Shown one piece after another: positions 1 through 9,275 of a stretch of 23,316 bases of DNA. The notes beneath the pieces were generated by a model that was not told the origin of the DNA, did no database searches, and saw only the letters and a list, made by a program, of their open reading frames with translations. The position numbers and the translations under genes were made by a program. The stretch comes from CAJXJP01 sp964022365 (lineage in GTDB: Bacteria > Patescibacteriota > Gracilibacteria > BD1-5 > UBA6164). The stretch is from the NCBI GenBank assembly GCA_964022365.1, contig CAXHZN010000013.1, positions 1 through 23,316 of the forward strand, in the 5' to 3' direction. How positions within the stretch are numbered: position 1 is the stretch's first letter; each line of letters starts with the position of its first letter.

Positions 1-1
1 T

Positions 2-61
2 CAATTCCTATCCCCACAAACAAATAAAATAGTAAAAGAAATTTATAAAATCTGATTATAG
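2..61 (+). CDS. C-terminal tail of an unidentified protein (5' end outside window)
   Basis: The last 19 codons of a reading frame entering from the left edge end in TAG. The frame stays open only if TGA at 53-55 is read as glycine, giving a tail ending KEIYKIGL. A rho-independent terminator follows 30 bases later, as expected at the end of a real gene. Too little protein is present to name a family. It converges on the minus-strand secretion operon and shares its terminator. Confidence 0.5.
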
Positions 62-90
62 ATTTTTTTTTATAACAAAAAATTACTAAA

Positions 91-117
91 AAACATTATC
101 AATTTTTGATAATGTTT
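91..117. terminator. bidirectional rho-independent terminator
   Basis: A perfect 10-bp stem (91-100 with 108-117) and 7-base loop has T-runs on both strands. It sits between the plus-strand gene ending at 61 and the minus-strand operon ending at 145, so it can stop both. Confidence 0.85.
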
Positions 118-144
118 TTTTGTTTTTATAATTTTTTTTTATTT

Positions 145-579
145 TTATCCATAAATCCATGGGAAAAATACGCTGAGAATATATCCACTGAGTAATAATA
201 TAATTATTCCAATAAGTGTTTTTGTGATTCTTTTTTTTGCTTCATCTTTCATACCACTATCAACTCAAGACATCGAATACATGATACCATTTATAACAAT
301 AAATAATACAGCTGAAATCATAGCAATATAGGTGAAATATTTTATCATTCATGAAATCATGGTCATGATACTTCAAAATCATTTCTCTACTTCACATTTA
401 TAGACAGTGACTTCAGCAGTAGTTCATTCGCTGGTTGTTGATCATTCATCACAATCCATCCAGGGTAGTTTTTGGGTTGTACTTATGATTACTTTTGTTT
501 CATCTTCACCTTCTGCATGAGCGCAGTAAAAAGAAAATAAAATTGAAAATAACAAGAGGATTTTTAAAACGAATTTCAT
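145..579 (-). CDS. type IV secretion pilin-like (VirB2/TrbC-type) membrane protein, 144 aa
   Basis: Last gene of the minus-strand secretion operon. It has an N-terminal signal segment (about residues 1-22, rich in L/F/I, ending in CAHA), a short extracellular part with several Cys and Thr, then two hydrophobic helices separated by a polar turn. The turn reads MSGVDSGMKDEAKK, with the key glycine near residue 105. This two-helix layout with a small charged turn is that of the VirB2-like T4SS pilin family found in candidate-phyla bacteria. Six or more glycines are TGA-coded, so the gene is unreadable in the standard code. Its start lies 9 bases after the stop of the upstream gene, so the two are probably co-translated. 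The same turn motif recurs in the neighbouring genes and in the separate pilin at 22102. Family assignment is from layout and motif; function in a secretion or DNA-transfer channel is inferred. Confidence 0.75.
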
Positions 580-588
580 GTTTTTATT

Positions 589-1503
589 TTAAAGTGTAAT
601 AAGATCTAATAAAAATGTATATCCAGCAAGTAATATAACCGTTGCGAGTAAAACATTTATAATAATATTTTTTGCTTTAGAAATTTTATCATCTTCACCA
701 TTTGCTGTGATAAATAAATATCAAGCATAAGTGATGAACGCAATGGCAACTGGACCAGCAAAAAATGTAACTAAATTCATCAAAGCTTGAAACATATTAC
801 TTCCATCTTCAATATCTCATTTGTAGACAAAATATTTCCAAGATTCTATAAATCCAACTAATAATAATCAAATAATAGACCAAATAATTTTATTTTTTGA
901 TTCAGTAATATCTTCTTCTTTCCCACGAGAAGCTAAAATTTTAACTGATGCCAGTAAAATTACAGCTACGGCAATGGCTGATAATAGTATTTGAATAAAG
1001 CCTATTATGTCACCATTAAGCGTGTTTCATAATGAATAAGCATTAATAAATATATTTCCACTATCTCAACTCGAAGGAGTAGAAAACCAGCTGTTATACC
1101 AAACTCATGAAGTTACATCTTCTTGAGATGTTGAATTAAATGATTTATAAATTGTTCCAGGGATATTTATAAATATAAATGCAATTACTGAGTACCGAAT
1201 TTGTCTTTTTGCACTAGAGAGTTGATCCTCATCAGTTCCCATACTCATAACCATTTGAGCACCAGCATATACAATAAAAATCACTAGTAATCCTCATACA
1301 ATTGTTTTAATACTTATGAGGATTTTTTCTCAAGTTTGATTTATCGCATCAATTGGATCTAGTCAAGTAGAGTTTGTTCAAATAGATTGATTTTTTATTT
1401 CTTCTGCTTGATTTATTGAATTAATATCAATAGCTCCGTGGGTTTGAGAAAAAACTCCAAAGAAACAAAATAATGTAAGAATCGCTGAAATAAAATATTT
1501 CAT
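589..1503 (-). CDS. polytopic membrane protein made of three pilin-like hairpin modules, 304 aa
   Basis: Third gene of the operon. It opens with a signal segment (residues 1-25). Three helix-turn-helix units follow, each with a small-residue/acidic turn and then a Lys-containing helix start. The turns are MGTDEDQLSSAK (Gly near 89), SRGKEEDITESK (Gly near 194) and NGEDDKISKAK (Gly near 269). The single-module neighbour at 145-579 and the pilin at 22102 carry one such unit. The protein therefore looks like a pilin fold repeated three times, with a Trp/Tyr/Ser-rich extracellular loop between units one and two. By position it could play the role of VirB6/TrbL-type polytopic channel proteins, but no such motif is visible. 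It sits 24 bases downstream of the preceding gene. Many glycines are TGA-coded. Membrane location is secure; role is inferred. Confidence 0.7.
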
Positions 1504-1527
1504 AAAAAAATTATAATAAATTAAATA

Positions 1528-2535
1528 TTATCCAATAGGAGATTCTGGAATAAGGAAAAATGTAAGAATAAGATAATTACAAACTAATACTCAAATACCA
1601 ACAAAAATATAAAGTAAAATACTTTTAGCTTTTGTTAAAGATTCTTCATCTCAACCAGATAGGAGTACTCTTGCACCAGCAAAAATAACGAGTAATACTA
1701 CCACAATACCAATAAATCCATTTGTCCAATTAATTACTTGAGCAATAGTTTGAGCAAATCACTCTAAATTTTGTGGTTCTAAACAATCAGCTCTATCACC
1801 AGGCTGATTTATGTCTATTATTTCACTCACATTACTTCAACAATCTATTTTACCATAAATTGTATAGACAATTGTTTTTGTTAATTTTACTCAAATAAAT
1901 CAAATAATTGCGTAGATAATTGACATTTTTCATTCTTTTGCTGTGTCCTCATTTCAACCAGCGGTCACTAATTTATAAAATGCGTATACAGCAATAGCAA
2001 TAAAGAAAAAACTTGCACCAGTTTCTAAAAAACTAATAAATGGTTGTATAAGTTTTTCTGAAACTTCTTCGGCTAAATTTTCACTTATTCATCTGTCAAA
2101 GAAAGTATTTACAAATAAATACGCTACTTGTGTTACTATTAAACCTATAGTAATCCATAAACCTCATTTTTTAAAATTTGAAACTTCTTCTTCCGTTTTT
2201 TCACTTACTAATAATTTGAGTATTAGAATAAGTAAATAAAGGCTGGCAATAATAAATAAAATATTTTTTAAATCTTTAGCAATTCTTATAAGAGTATTTG
2301 CAATTGCTTCGTCACCTCATTGAGAAATGTTAATTCATCCATTTTGAAATTCATCTATTTTATCATTTTTTGCAGAATCTCATGATGTTTCACTTGCTCA
2401 TTGAGTATTTAGATTATTTTCCGTACTACTTTGTTGTTGTCATACTTCAAATATATCTGCGTGAACAGTGCTGTTTAATGATGCAAAAGAGAATAAACAG
2501 ATAAATAAAATACTAATTTTTTGTAATATTTTCAT
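1528..2535 (-). CDS. polytopic membrane protein with three divergent pilin-like modules, 335 aa
   Basis: Second gene of the operon. It has a signal segment (residues 1-26, ending near VHA), a Gln/Ser/Asn-rich linker with TGA-coded glycines, then hydrophobic helix pairs separated by charged turns. The turns are SEKTEEEVSNFKK (near residue 111), TAGGNEDTAKEGK (near 193) and LSGGDEESLTKAK (near 294). The last is closest to the canonical pilin turn seen in neighbouring genes. Two cysteines (DCGSN and RADCLEP) lie in the loop between modules two and three and may form a disulfide outside the membrane. It lies 24 bases after the ATPase gene and 24 bases before the next gene, which supports one transcript. 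It is probably a membrane component of the same secretion channel; this is inferred from context and shared modules, not from a recognised family motif. Confidence 0.68.
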
Positions 2536-2559
2536 ACAATGTTTTTATAATTAAATTTT

Positions 2560-5391
2560 TTATGTTGGATTAATTCCTAGTCTTGCTTCGATTTCCATAT
2601 CTACATATTTTTTCTTTCTTCCGTATTTTTTACGAGAATATTCTTTTATGATAGAAGCAATTTTTTCATTTTTATAATTATTATCCCAAATAGTTTTGAG
2701 GTCAAATGCACGAGTTGAAGCGTTGTCAATATTGAGTTTACAATATGCGGTAAAGTTTGCAATCCCAATAATATCTTGTTGAGAAAGCAAAGGAGCATAT
2801 TCTTTTTCCATATATTCAGCATCATCAGCACCAACTTTAAATGACATAATTGTCCCAGCATTCCCAAAAACTGCATCTTTAATACTTGGTTTATCTCATT
2901 TTTGAGAACCTCATGAATTAATTTGTGCAATAAATTGGTGAGCCATAATAAGTGCTAAACGGTATTTTCTGGCTTCTGATAATATTTCACCGAAAGTTTC
3001 AGTGGCAAAGTTTTGAAACTCATCAACGTACATATAAAAATCTTTTCTTTGATCTTCAGGAATATCTGCTCTCGACATGGCAGCCATATTTACCTTTGAT
3101 ACAAATATTAACCCAAGTAATTGTGCGTTGAGTGATCAGATTTTACCTTTTGATAAATTAACTAACAGCGCTTTTTTATTGTCCATAATGTCACGAATAT
3201 TAAACGCTGACTTTGGTTGACCAATAATATTTCTAATAGTTGTATTGGTAATAAAAGGACCAAATTTAGAAGAGAAATAAGGAATCATTTCTTGTTTTTC
3301 TCTATCACCAGTATTTGCATACTCATGATCCCAAAATGATCTTACAACTGGATTTTTTACTTTTGAAACTTTATATTTTCTAAATGCATCATCGACAAAT
3401 AATCTTGGTACGTCAATAAGTGTTCCACCATCTTCGACATCTTCCATAAGTGTCAAACACCCATTTCTAAAGTAATGTTGAATACGAGGACCAAAGATTT
3501 CGTCACCAAATATTTTAATAAATATTTCAGTGGCATCCATTGCAGCCCTGTCCATCTCTCTTTTTCTAAGTTCTGGATCAGTAGAAATAACTTCAAGCAT
3601 ATTTAATCCCATCGGTCTTTCGTCATCCGCAGGATCAAAAACTACTACATCTTTTGCTCTTTCTTTTGGAGTAAATGCTAGTACATCTTCGACAAGATCT
3701 CCATGCGGATCAATAACACAAAGTCCATCTCCGTTCCGCATATCTTGACGAGCGAGGTATCAAATAAATACTGATTTCCCACCTCATGATTTCCCGATAA
3801 CATATTGATGTCTTCCTCTATCTTTTTTACTAAAATATATTGGAGTTTTCCTATTTCTATATTCATTCCACCCAAGTAGAACTCAATCTTTATAGACAGG
3901 GAAACCTCATAATTTTCTGTGAACTTGTTTTGCTTCAAATACATCTTCACCATCTCTTTGTCATATTTTTACTTTTTCTTCTAAGACAGTAGCTTGAGTT
4001 GGAAATTTTAAATTATGTGGAGTAGGTAATTTTTTATATTCTAACCAATTGATAATTGGAGATTTGTTGTAATTTATATCTGGAAGATGATAGAGTGTTG
4101 ATATTTCATCTGCTGAAAAATAAGAAGTATTTTGAAAAAATCCAACTAATTTATATTTAAAACCAAAATATCTTAGAGGTGTAAATATCCGTGGAAGTGC
4201 ATCTTCGAGTACTTGAGGATTATCAAGTGAATTATTATATTCATCTGTAAATATTGAAGCAGCAGCAACAATTGCGTGGACTCAATCTTCTGAATTTTGA
4301 TGTATTTTACTACTTACTAAAACACGAACAGAAGATTTAAATGCTGGTTGAGCAGCAGCTTCACCCATAATTTTTTGTGCTTCTGTTTCAGCTTGATTAA
4401 ATATTTTATAAGCATCTCATTCACTTGCACCTGGAGCATTATTTCAACCTGCAACCATTGAATCAGGTCCTTGAAATATTGCTACAATAGGATTCCATAA
4501 AAAACCTAAGAATCAAAGTAAATTTTTTCTTTTTTTCCCATATTGTCATTTTGCTACTAAACGAGCTGCATTTAAAGCAAGTTTATTATGATCAAAATCA
4601 GGTTTAATAACTATTTGAAAAACAGCTTTATCATCTTTATGTAGACCACCAAATACATTTGAAAAGTTATTAAGTGGATCATCTTCTAAATATTTATATG
4701 TTTTTATTGGAAATACATCATCATGTTCTTTTCAAAGAGATGCAGCTCTCATAGAATATCAATCAGGTTTTATATCAACATAATCTTTTTTTTCTACTTG
4801 AATAATTTCTGCATCTGTATAAATAGAAGTGAGATGTTGAGTAATAAGATTTACATAGTTTTTATAGGTCACTACATAAAATGTAACTTCACCATTTTCA
4901 TAGACTAATTCTAAAGAAATTTTTGAATGTCCAAAAATCCAGTTAAGAAATGTGTCACGAAGACCAGCTTCTGATAATTTATGAATGGCTTTATAAAACA
5001 TCGACATCATCCCTGTTTTTTCTTTGAAATCTTTTTTTGTTTCTTTTTCTTTATCGAGTTTTGAATCGGCTCTTGGAAGAGTAACTTTTAAATATCTTAA
5101 ATTTTTAGAATAATATAATTCGAATAAAAAACGTATAAAGTTTTTTAAAAATAGAAATATAATTATTCCTCAAACTATATAAATTATCCAAATTCCAATA
5201 GTTTCAAGCATATCAAGACTTCATTCGAAAAATCAATCTTCTTGATTTTGTTGATTTTGGTTTTGATTATTTTTTGGTTTTGTATTTCCAGATTGTGTAT
5301 TTCAACCTAAAAGTCATGCTGAAAAAGCACTTTGTGAAGTGCTTAATAAACATATAAATGTAAAAAATAATTTTTTAATAGAAAAATTCAT
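2560..5391 (-). CDS. type IV coupling protein-like ATPase (VirD4/TraD/HerA superfamily), 943 aa
   Basis: First gene of the operon. Such ATPases bind substrate (often DNA) and drive it through a type IV secretion channel at the inner membrane. A signal or membrane segment lies at residues 1-25, an Asn/Gln-rich stretch at 31-50, and a transmembrane helix at about 65-84. A long N-terminal domain precedes the motor. Walker A GKSGGGKS is at 533-540, the segment CVIDPHGDL follows, and Walker B YVDEF is at about 788-792, followed by RKYRLALIMAHQ. CVIDPHGD and VDEFQ are characteristic of TraD/VirD4-like and HerA-like motors. The middle glycine of Walker A is TGA-coded (+ strand 3784-3786), so the ATP site exists only in code 25. 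Three TGA positions make the gene look like several fragments under the standard code. The start was chosen as the first ATG after the promoter at 5419-5447 with a signal-like N-terminus. The exact subtype (coupling protein or pilus motor) is not settled. Confidence 0.85.
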
Positions 5392-5418
5392 ATTCTCAAG
5401 TTACATATAATCCTTTTT

Positions 5419-5447
5419 ATTGTACCACACAAAAACTCCAGAAACAA
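5419..5447 (-). promoter_or_regulatory. promoter of the secretion operon
   Basis: On the minus strand, TTGTTT (5442-5447) and TACAAT (5419-5424) are separated by exactly 17 bases, about 28 bases ahead of the ATPase start codon. It is the only good promoter seen for the four-gene operon. Confidence 0.7.
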
Positions 5448-5479
5448 ATATTTACGTTGACGAATTGTTAAAATATTGA

Positions 5480-5623
5480 ACAAAAAAAAGAGCAGATTTA
5501 ATCTGCTCTTAAATATATAATAAAAAGACTGTAAATTATTTACATTCTCCAAAATTTGCAGTGTGTGTTTTACTTTCTTTATTTAGAAAATTATAAATTA
5601 TATATTGATTATTTTATATTCTT
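5480..5623 (-). ncRNA. possible small structured RNA between divergent genes
   Basis: A strong minus-strand terminator at 5488-5510 has no recognisable protein gene upstream of it. A minus-strand TATAAT lies at 5630-5635, giving a possible transcript of about 140 bases. Within it an ACTGCAAATT...AATTTACAGT hairpin (about 5530-5564) forms with one mismatch. The only open stretch (25 codons ending at 5536) has no start codon. No known RNA family is recognised. The evidence is the orphan terminator plus one hairpin, so confidence is low. Confidence 0.3.
5488..5510 (-). terminator. rho-independent terminator (minus strand) with no obvious gene
   Basis: A perfect 10-bp stem (AAGAGCAGAT with its complement) and 3-base loop are followed on the minus strand by eight T residues. 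Its upstream transcript is unassigned. Confidence 0.75.
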
Positions 5624-5634
5624 ACTATTATTAT
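5605..5634 (+). promoter_or_regulatory. possible promoter of the membrane protein gene at 5660
   Basis: TTGATT (5605-5610) and TATTAT (5629-5634) are 18 bases apart. A second TATAAT-like box at 5632-5637 overlaps it. The sequence is very AT-rich, so chance matches are likely. Confidence 0.4.
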
Positions 5635-5659
5635 AATAATTAATTATTAATCGATATAT

Positions 5660-6439
5660 ATGAAAAATTTTATTAATTTATTTATTTTTATATTTTACAT
5701 AATTTTTTATGTAATGTTTTCTATAGTTTTTGAGACAGGAAATAATTTTTGATATTTTTTACATGCTCTACTTCTATTTATACCAATTTATATAATATTT
5801 ACAGCAATAAAAAATAAAAATAATATTTTACTGTGAAGTACTATTTGAGTAATTATTTTATTTTGAATGTATGTTTTACAGTATAATTATTTAAAAATTC
5901 CTGGTTCTCCAGATAATTTTTTAGAAAATTATAGTTATCAAGATTTTTCTGAAATAAAAGATTGTATAAACTATTCTTGTAATCAAGAAGAACAAATAAT
6001 ATATTTTAATTCTATTTTAGAGTGAAATATTAGTTTTCGTGCTATTGGAAAAGTACAACAAGAATTTTTCAATTTAGACGACCAAGATGCTTTAAAATTA
6101 AATTTTAATAAAGAAATGATTTTAAAAAATTATTTAGCTCAATATATTTATTCTCCATACTATTTTGATGACAAAAGGTCAGATAATTTATTTTTTCAAC
6201 AACAATCTTTTCAGGATTATAAAAAAGCTCATGCATTTTATTTGTATGACTCTATTATAAACCAAAATAATAATACCGATATTCAAAAAGAAATTACTTG
6301 AGAATACAGGAGTTCTATTGTTTGGGATTTCCTTAACAAAAAATATTTTTATAGCAGAATAACTCTGAATAATGAAGTAATTGAAGATTTTTGGAAACAA
6401 TTAAACTTTATAGAAGAAGAATTAGAATTTATGAAATAA
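5660..6439 (+). CDS. membrane protein of unknown function, 259 aa
   Basis: I do not recognise a family. The first 80 residues hold three hydrophobic helices (about 3-24, 34-52 and 60-76). Residues from about 80 to the end form a soluble, Asn/Gln/Asp/Glu-rich domain with a possible Cys pair (CINYSC, near residues 106-111). Five TGA glycine codons are needed to keep the frame open. Under the standard code only a small internal part would be visible. There is no Shine-Dalgarno site; the ATG is the first in frame after the AT-rich promoter region. The gene stands alone: a terminator follows directly, and the neighbour lysS has its own promoter. Codon use and very high AT content match the window, so there is no sign of recent transfer. 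Confidence 0.7.
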
Positions 6440-6445
6440 AATAAG

Positions 6446-6467
6446 AAACAAGAATTTTCTCTTGTTT
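6446..6467 (+). terminator. terminator of the 5660-6439 gene
   Basis: An 8-bp stem (AAACAAGA with TCTTGTTT) and 6-base loop are followed by a T-rich run, 7 bases after the stop codon. Confidence 0.75.
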
Positions 6468-6486
6468 TTTTATTTTTTTGAATTTC

Positions 6487-6514
6487 TTGAAAAAAATAAA
6501 AAATTCGCTATAAT
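6487..6514 (+). promoter_or_regulatory. lysS promoter
   Basis: TTGAAA (6487-6492), 16 bases, and a perfect TATAAT (6509-6514) lie 38 bases before the lysS start codon. Confidence 0.7.
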
Positions 6515-6552
6515 TCGCGCATAATAAAATTTTAATTATTAATAGAAAAAAC

Positions 6553-8151
6553 GTGGAATATTCTAGAGAAGCGTTGGATAGACAAGCAAAAATCCAAGCG
6601 ATGAAAGATGCAGGAATTATTTGTTATGCAAATCATTTCCATGGAAAACAAGATATAGCAGAAATCAGAAAACAAGAATCAAAACTCAAAGATGTAAATG
6701 AACTTATGGAAAATGGTTCTCTTGGAGAATTTAAAACTGCAGGGAGAATTATGTCTAGCAGAGGAATGGGGAAATTAGTCTTTGGGAAAATCAGAGATCA
6801 CTCAGGAGATATTCAAATGTGTTTCATGAGAGATAAAGTTGATTTTAATACTGGTAGAGAAATAGTTCAATCTATTGAAATCTCAGGTGAACCAAAAACG
6901 GCTTTCAAAGTCGCTGAAAAATTTTGCCAAGTATGAGATTATATTGGGATTACTGGAGACTTATTTCTCACAAAACATGGAGAAATGACTCTTTTTGTAA
7001 AAGAATTTCAAGTACTATCAAAAGCGGTAAGACCACTTCCAGAAAAATTTCACGGAGTTACTGATCAAGAAACTATTTACAGACAAAGATATTTAGATCT
7101 TATTATGAATGACGATTCATTTGAAAGATTTAAATTTAGAAGTGATTTTATAAAAACTATTAGAGAATTTTATTGGAAACATAAATTTATCGAAATAGAA
7201 ACTCCTATTTTAGGAAATAGCGCTTCATGAGCTGCTGCAGCTCCATTTAAAACACATCATAATGATTTTGATGAAGAATTTGTTTTAAGAATTGCACCAG
7301 AAACTTCACTGAAAAAAGCAACGGTTTGAAGATTTGAAAGAGTTTTTGAAATGGGAAAAAATTTCAGAAATGAAGGTTCAGATCCAACTCATATGCAAGA
7401 ATTTTCAGTATTTGAACACTATGCAGCGTATTGGAATTTTGAAGATAATATGAAATTTACAGAAGAAATGTTTGATTATATTTTCGAAACAATGAATCTG
7501 GATAGAACTATTAAAATCAGAGATAAAAATGGTGTAGAAAAAGAAGTGAACTTTACAACTCCATGGCAAAGAATTGATTATATTGCTGGAGTAAAAGAAA
7601 AATCTGGAATTGATGTGGAAGCATATGGACCAGAAGATGAACAAAAACTCAGAGCTGATATAAAAGCAGCAGGACATTCTTGGGAAGGAATGGATAAACA
7701 AGCAACAGCAACTATGATTGATTACTTATATAAAAAAGTATTAAGACCAGGAATTGTTGGACCAGCGTTTATTTACAACTATCCAAAAACTATGCAACCT
7801 CTGGCAAGACAATCTGACCAAGATGGAAATATAGTAGAACAATTTCAATTAGTTTTAAACGGTTGGGAAGTTCTTAAAGCTTATTCAGAACTCGTTGATC
7901 CAAAAATTCAACAAGAAAACTTCGACGAACAATCAGGAGCAATCGAAGCTGGAGATGAAGAAGCAACAGCAAGTGATGATGATTTTGTACTTGCTATGGA
8001 ATACGCTATGCCTTGTCAATCAGGATGGGGAATGTGAATCGACAGAATGGTTTCACTTCTTACAGAACAAGAAAACCTCAGAGATGTAGTTTTATTTCCG
8101 ATTATGAAATCAGAAAAAACTGGTGAAGAAGTAAAAAATGAAGAAAAATAA
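6553..8151 (+). CDS. lysS: lysyl-tRNA synthetase (class II), 532 aa
   Basis: Charges tRNA-Lys with lysine in the cytoplasm. An N-terminal OB-fold anticodon-binding domain spans about residues 60-160 (TAGRIMSSRGMGKLVFGKIR). The class II catalytic domain follows. Its early segment is SASGAAAAPFKTHHNDF, motif 2 is FEMGKNFRNEG-THMQEF at about 265-285, and motif 3 is GWGMGIDRMV at about 491-500. The glycine before IDR in motif 3 is TGA-coded at 8035-8037. TGAs also fall at DYIGITG, GAAAAPF and VGRFERVF. Usual family length is about 500, so this is full length with a small acidic insert (EAGDEEATASDDD) before motif 3. The start is GTG with no clear Shine-Dalgarno site; no ATG lies between the promoter and the conserved region. 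It is transcribed alone between its own promoter and the terminator at 8162. Confidence 0.96.
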
Positions 8152-8161
8152 TAAAAAATAA

Positions 8162-8183
8162 AAAACCGCGTAAACGCGGTTTT
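8162..8183. terminator. shared terminator of lysS and the lipoprotein gene
   Basis: A GC-rich stem (AAAACCGCGT with ACGCGGTTTT) has T-runs on both strands, between convergent genes ending at 8151 and 8195. Confidence 0.9.
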
Positions 8184-8194
8184 TTGGTGGAAAG

Positions 8195-8419
8195 TTATTT
8201 TTGAATACAACTCCCTGGAGTGTACTCGTAACCTTCCTCGAGTGCAGGTATAAGTTTATTAATAAATTCTTGACTTAACGGTTCACTCGAAAGGATTTTT
8301 CTGTATTCGATTTTTCCTTTATAAGGACATTCGAATTCTACAGAAAATTTATAGGTTTTTTCCATTGTACTACAACCTGTGAGTACAAGAAAAAAACTTA
8401 TAATGATAGCTTTTTTCAA
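8195..8419 (-). CDS. small predicted lipoprotein, 74 aa
   Basis: The N-terminus is a textbook lipoprotein signal: Lys-Lys, a hydrophobic stretch (AIIISFFLVL) and the lipobox LTGC, so the mature protein would be lipid-anchored at the membrane through that Cys. The mature part is about 60 residues with further cysteines (FECPYK and GSCIQK), which could pair. I do not recognise a family. The frame is open up to a TTG at 8452, but the promoter (8456-8483) predicts transcription starting near 8449. The TTG at 8417-8419, giving MKKAIIISFF, is therefore the better start and also gives the normal signal-peptide length. No TGA codon occurs, unlike most genes here, but the protein has few glycines. It is convergent with lysS. 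Confidence 0.65.
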   Translation of the reverse strand: MKKAIIISFFLVLTGCSTMEKTYKFSVEFECPYKGKIEYRKILSSEPLSQEFINKLIPALEEGYEYTPGSCIQK

Positions 8420-8455
8420 TTTTGCTATTCTTTTTTTGGTTTCTAGGTGCAAAAG

Positions 8456-8483
8456 TTTATAAGAAAAAAAAATATTTAGTCAA
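8456..8483 (-). promoter_or_regulatory. lipoprotein promoter lying inside a terminator hairpin
   Basis: On the minus strand, TTGACT (8478-8483), 16 bases and TATAAA (8456-8461). The -35 box is part of the 3' arm of the terminator hairpin of the upstream gene, and the spacer is its T-run. It decides the start of the lipoprotein gene. Confidence 0.65.
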
Positions 8484-8512
8484 AATTACTTATATTGACT
8501 AAATATTTTTTT
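8466..8512 (-). terminator. terminator of the 8524-9180 gene
   Basis: A perfect 18-bp stem (8466-8483 with 8495-8512) and 11-base loop are followed by T's on the minus strand, 11 bases after the stop codon of the upstream gene. Confidence 0.85.
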
Positions 8513-8523
8513 ATATTTTAATA

Positions 8524-9180
8524 TTATTTGATTTCAGCATTCGTTTTTTCTAATTCTTTTTTAAATTCTTGGGCTTTTTGGATAGTTGATTTGATAGTAT
8601 TAAACATATTATTTGCTTGAGTTCCTGGATAATCTTCATTCGGATTAAAATAAAAAATATCTTTCAATGATTCGCTGCTGACAATATGAGAATTAAATAT
8701 GGTTCCTTCTGCTGATATTTCTTGATAATTTTTATAATCAACTTGATTATCATCTTCAAATTCAAGTGAATCAATATTATTAATCAATTCTACGATAATT
8801 TCTCACATTTTTTCCAATTTTGTCATTTCTAAATCTGTATCGTGAGTAGGAGAATTATCCAGATTTATCGCAAGAGTTAAATCATCTTGATTAAATAATC
8901 TATAACGAAACGCATCTAATTTTTCATCATAAACTAAATCTATATCATTTATTTTAGTGTGATTTTCAATTTTTCATTGGAGTTTTAATAATACCATTGT
9001 AGCATCTAATTGTTTGATTTTTTGTTCACATGCTTTTTCCAGACCATCAATTTTTTTATCACAATCTTCAGAAAGATTTAATTCTTTTTCCAAATTACTA
9101 TCTGCACGAAAATCAGCTGTGATAAGTTTTTTATCTTCAGGTTTATCGTAAACTCAAATAATGTTTTCTCAAAATGCCAT
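8524..9180 (-). CDS. acidic soluble protein of unknown function, 218 aa
   Basis: I do not recognise a family. The protein has no signal peptide or membrane helix and is rich in Asp, Glu, Lys and Asn. Residues about 40-75 (EDCDKKIDGLEKACEQKIKQ and on) and the C-terminus (TIQKAQEFKKELEKTNAEIK) look helical with heptad-like spacing, suggesting coiled coils. The central part (NDIDLVYDEKLDAFRYRLFN, then DLTLAINLDN) looks like beta-strands. The start is the ATG followed by AFGENIIGVYDK, where two of the first few glycines are TGA-coded; four TGA glycine codons occur in all. A TTGACG-17-TATTTT promoter lies upstream and its own terminator lies downstream, so it is a single-gene transcript. It is probably cytoplasmic; no function is proposed. 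Confidence 0.7.
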
Positions 9181-9219
9181 ATTTTTTTATTTAGGAGTAG
9201 TTTTGTTTTATTCCTACTA

Positions 9220-9248
9220 AAAATAGCACAAAAAAATAATTACGTCAA
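9220..9248 (-). promoter_or_regulatory. promoter of the 8524-9180 gene
   Basis: On the minus strand, TTGACG (9243-9248), 17 bases and TATTTT (9220-9225), preceded by TGTGC. The -35 box again overlaps the arm of a hairpin (9238-9272). Confidence 0.65.
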
Positions 9249-9272
9249 AAATCTTCTTTTTGGAACGTAATT
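9238..9272. repeat. hairpin between divergent promoters
   Basis: AATTACGT (9238-9245) pairs with ACGTAATT (9265-9272), and the inner CAAAAA pairs with TTTTTG after a small bulge. T-runs occur on both strands, but no gene upstream on either strand needs a terminator here. It may insulate or regulate the divergent promoters. Confidence 0.5.
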
Positions 9273-9275
9273 TTT

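Noticed and set aside
3530..3748. Open frames antisense to the ATPase gene, lysS, dnaE and the unknown genes
   Set aside because: They are shadows of the real coding strands, rich in Ser/Phe/Ile from complemented codons and without promoters or ribosome sites.
5536..5613. Minus-strand open stretch ending THTANFGECK before the orphan terminator
   Set aside because: It is only 25 codons, with an upstream stop and no ATG, GTG or TTG start; kept only as part of the small-RNA suggestion.
6553..8151. lysS appears broken into three pieces, as do dnaE, thiI and the ATPase gene (pseudogenes or frameshifts)
   Set aside because: All breaks are in-frame TGA codons at glycine positions and no frame change occurs. 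With UGA read as glycine each is a single intact gene.
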